Below, piece after piece: positions 61,965 to 64,000 of a stretch of DNA of 64,000 nucleotides. Numbering within the stretch: position 1 is the first letter of the stretch; each line of letters begins with the position of its first letter. The stretch comes from Clostridium beijerinckii HUN142 (GTDB lineage Bacteria; Bacillota; Clostridia; Clostridiales; Clostridiaceae), in the NCBI RefSeq assembly GCF_000621745.1, contig NZ_JHXK01000025.1:1-64000 (forward strand), read 5' to 3'. Made by a program: the position numbers and the translations under genes. The notes under the pieces are model-generated. The model was not told the origin of the DNA and ran no database searches. It saw nothing but the letters and a program-made list of their open reading frames with translations.

Positions 61965-62018
61965 ATACAGAGAGGCTATTTTGTGAAAATATGAAGCTAG
62001 AAAATGGCTTCTCTGTAT
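61965..62018 (+). other. Intercistronic hairpin after the binding-protein gene
   Basis: ATACAGAGAGGC pairs with GCTTCTCTGTAT around a 30-base loop. There is no long T-run, so it probably stabilises the upstream mRNA or gives partial attenuation, a common way to make more binding protein than permease. Confidence 0.6.
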
Positions 62019-62050
62019 TACTTAAGTGTGTAATAGGAGGAAGTTAAGCA

Positions 62051-62941
62051 ATGTTTAAGGGATTTATATATAACAAAAAAGCAGCACCGTATGTATTTAT
62101 ATTGCCATTTATTCTTGTATTTTTAATATTTTTTGTTTCTCCAATGATAAATACAATTATAATGAGTTTTCAAAATGTATTACCTGGGTCAAGAAAATTT
62201 GTTGGATTAGATAATTATACGAAGTTACTAGGAGATAAGGTTTTTCTAGTTGCATTATGGAATAGTGTTAAGTATATGGTATGGACACTAATATTACTTA
62301 TTCCAATTCCAATGATACTTGCATGTATAATAAATAGTAAATTAATGGTAGGTAGGGAGTTCTTTAAAGCGTCATTATATTTACCGGCTTTAACATCTGT
62401 TGCTGTTGCAGGTATAGTATTTAGATTTAGTTTTGGAGAACAAGCTACTTCTTTAATGAATCAGTTAGTTGCGGTATTCGGAATGGATCCATATAAATGG
62501 CTTAAAAACGGAACTACAGGCTTTATTGTATTGTTAGTTTTAGCATGTTGGAGATGGACAGGAGTTAACATGTTATATTTCTTATCAGGATTGAAAAATA
62601 TTCCAGAAGAATTATATGAATCAGCAGATATTGATGGAGCAAGTACTTGGCAAAAGTTTAGATATGTTACAATACCTCAACTTAAACCAACAACTATTTA
62701 TGTACTTACTATATCTATATACGCAGGTCTTGCAATGTTTATAGAAAGTTACATGGTGTTTAATGGAAATAATTCACCAAACAATATAGGCCTTACAATT
62801 GTTGGATACTTATATAGACAAGGTATTGAAAAGAATGCGATGGGTTATGCATCGGCTGTAGGTTTAGTATTATTTGTTATAGGAATGGCTATTAACATGG
62901 TGCAATTAAAGTTAAATGGGACATTTAAGAAGGAGGATTAG
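62051..62941 (+). CDS. Sugar ABC transporter permease (AraP-like)
   Basis: A 296-residue permease with six membrane segments. The cytoplasmic EAA loop ELYESADIDGASTWQKFRYVTIP, quoted in part, contacts the shared ATPase. It belongs to the MalF/UgpA type. TAGGAGGAAG precedes the ATG. It overlaps no neighbour; the next permease starts 1 base after its stop codon, indicating an operon. No ATP-binding subunit is encoded, as usual for such clusters that share MsmX/MsmK. Confidence 0.93.
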   Translation: MFKGFIYNKKAAPYVFILPFILVFLIFFVSPMINTIIMSFQNVLPGSRKFVGLDNYTKLLGDKVFLVALWNSVKYMVWTLILLIPIPMILACIINSKLMVGREFFKASLYLPALTSVAVAGIVFRFSFGEQATSLMNQLVAVFGMDPYKWLKNGTTGFIVLLVLACWRWTGVNMLYFLSGLKNIPEELYESADIDGASTWQKFRYVTIPQLKPTTIYVLTISIYAGLAMFIESYMVFNGNNSPNNIGLTIVGYLYRQGIEKNAMGYASAVGLVLFVIGMAINMVQLKLNGTFKKED

Positions 62942-62942
62942 T

Positions 62943-63842
62943 ATGCAAAGCAATATGAGTTTAAATAATAGAAAAAGTACTATAAAGAATACTCGAAATA
63001 TAGCAGGACAAGGAAAAAATATACCCACAAGAATATCGATATTTATATTATTTGCTGTAATAGCAATAGTAATACTATTTCCTTTTTATACGCTTTTAAT
63101 ATCAACTTTTAAAGATGGTGCAGTAGTAGTTGCAAATGGTATGGACGCATCAATTGATATTGCAAAAATGTCTCTTAAAAACTATACAATTTTATTTACA
63201 GAAAAGAATAGTTTCTTTACTTGGTTTTTTAACAGTTTGTTTTTAACAATAGGGCAAGTAGCACTTCAATTATTTATCAGTGCATTTGTTGCATATGGAT
63301 TTGCAATGTATGATTTTAAAGGCAAGAATTTCTTATTTGTTTGTGTATTGTTTGTTATGATGGTACCTTTTGAAATATTAATGTTACCTCTTTATAGTCA
63401 AGTAAGTGCTATGCATTTAACAAATAGCTATGCAGGTATTATTTTGCCTGATATAGCAAAGGCCGGAACAATATTTTTCTTCAGACAATACTTAACTGGA
63501 ATACCTAAGGATCTTGTTGAAGCGGGAAGAATAGATGGAGCATCAGAGTATGGGATTTTCTTTAGATTAATATTACCAATCATGAAACCATCCTTTGCAG
63601 CAATGGCAATTTTAAATGCTATGGGTAGCTGGAACAACTTGTTGTGGCCAATGTTAGTGTTGAAGGATGCTTCAAAATTCACTTTACCGATAGGTTTAAA
63701 TACACTATTGACTCCTTATGGAAATAACTTTAACTTATTATTCGTTGGTTCTTTCTTATCAATCTTACCAATATTCATATTATTTATGTGCTTCCAAAAA
63801 TACTTTGTTGATGGTATGACAGCAGGAGCGGTAAAAGGGTAA
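62943..63842 (+). CDS. Sugar ABC transporter permease (AraQ-like)
   Basis: A 299-residue permease of the MalG type with six membrane segments. The EAA loop is DLVEAGRIDGASEYGIFFRLILP (partly quoted), and the C-terminus QKYFVDGMTAGAVKG is typical. ATG 62943 lies 1 base after the previous stop and after AGAAGGAGGA; the earlier frame opening at 62916 overlaps the previous gene and is not the start. Partner of the preceding permease. Confidence 0.93.
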   Translation: MQSNMSLNNRKSTIKNTRNIAGQGKNIPTRISIFILFAVIAIVILFPFYTLLISTFKDGAVVVANGMDASIDIAKMSLKNYTILFTEKNSFFTWFFNSLFLTIGQVALQLFISAFVAYGFAMYDFKGKNFLFVCVLFVMMVPFEILMLPLYSQVSAMHLTNSYAGIILPDIAKAGTIFFFRQYLTGIPKDLVEAGRIDGASEYGIFFRLILPIMKPSFAAMAILNAMGSWNNLLWPMLVLKDASKFTLPIGLNTLLTPYGNNFNLLFVGSFLSILPIFILFMCFQKYFVDGMTAGAVKG

Positions 63843-63895
63843 TGTTAGTTTTACAAAGGACTAAAAAAGTTCAACCTAAATATTTAAGGAGATGA

Positions 63896-64000
<105 letters not shown>

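Overview
The window is AT-rich, densely coded DNA from an anaerobic, spore-forming Firmicute, most likely Clostridium sensu stricto (C. beijerinckii-like). This rests on an alpha/beta small acid-soluble spore protein, a reverse rubrerythrin, a bacteriohemerythrin, an anaerobic (CbiK-type) cobalamin pathway, strong AGGAGG ribosome sites and many short U-tailed terminators. The species assignment is inference.

Layout. 1-7.1 kb is the right part of a decayed phage-derived island. It carries an HNH nuclease, a secreted protein with small membrane proteins, a stand-alone eukaryotic-like protein kinase and a tyrosine integrase, and it ends at the 3' end of a tRNA-Glu gene. 7.2-8.8 kb holds a His/Cys-rich metal-binding protein, a lone holin and intergenic DNA with a possible small RNA. 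8.8-18.4 kb is a cobalamin-riboswitch-controlled operon: cbiK, cbiA, an unknown membrane protein, then cbiC, D, E, T, L, F and G. 19.3-23.7 kb is the trehalose locus treR / treP-treA with a palindrome-rich control region.

24-42 kb is mixed core genome: HD phosphohydrolase, SGNH-like protein, DUF1540, reverse rubrerythrin, HAD phosphatase, alanine racemase, a LysR regulator with two tandem cobalamin-independent methionine-synthase-like proteins, a nuclease-fold enzyme, a 3D-domain protein, a RelQ-like alarmone synthetase, nitroreductase, YjbQ, a choline-binding-repeat protein, bacteriohemerythrin and a PAP2 phosphatase. 42-55 kb holds aspartase, an Lrp regulator, a run of very small genes including ssp, a glycosyltransferase-hydrolase fusion, polysaccharide deacetylase, ACT protein and PFL-like protein. 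55-64 kb has a YgiQ radical SAM protein, a frameshifted AEC transporter, exonuclease III, and the start of an arabino-oligosaccharide cluster (binding protein, two permeases, start of a GH51 arabinofuranosidase).

How genes work together. The cbi genes insert cobalt and methylate the corrin ring, but the C17-methyltransferase (cbiH) and precorrin-6A reductase (cbiJ) steps are not encoded here. treP imports trehalose as the 6-phosphate, treA cleaves it and treR represses. The last four genes import arabinan fragments and release arabinose.

The most unusual signals are the island kinase, whose C-terminus ends in DDDMPF like the docking tail of single-stranded-DNA-binding protein, and at least three families of short interspersed intergenic repeats, one of which repeatedly starts at the T-run of intrinsic terminators.
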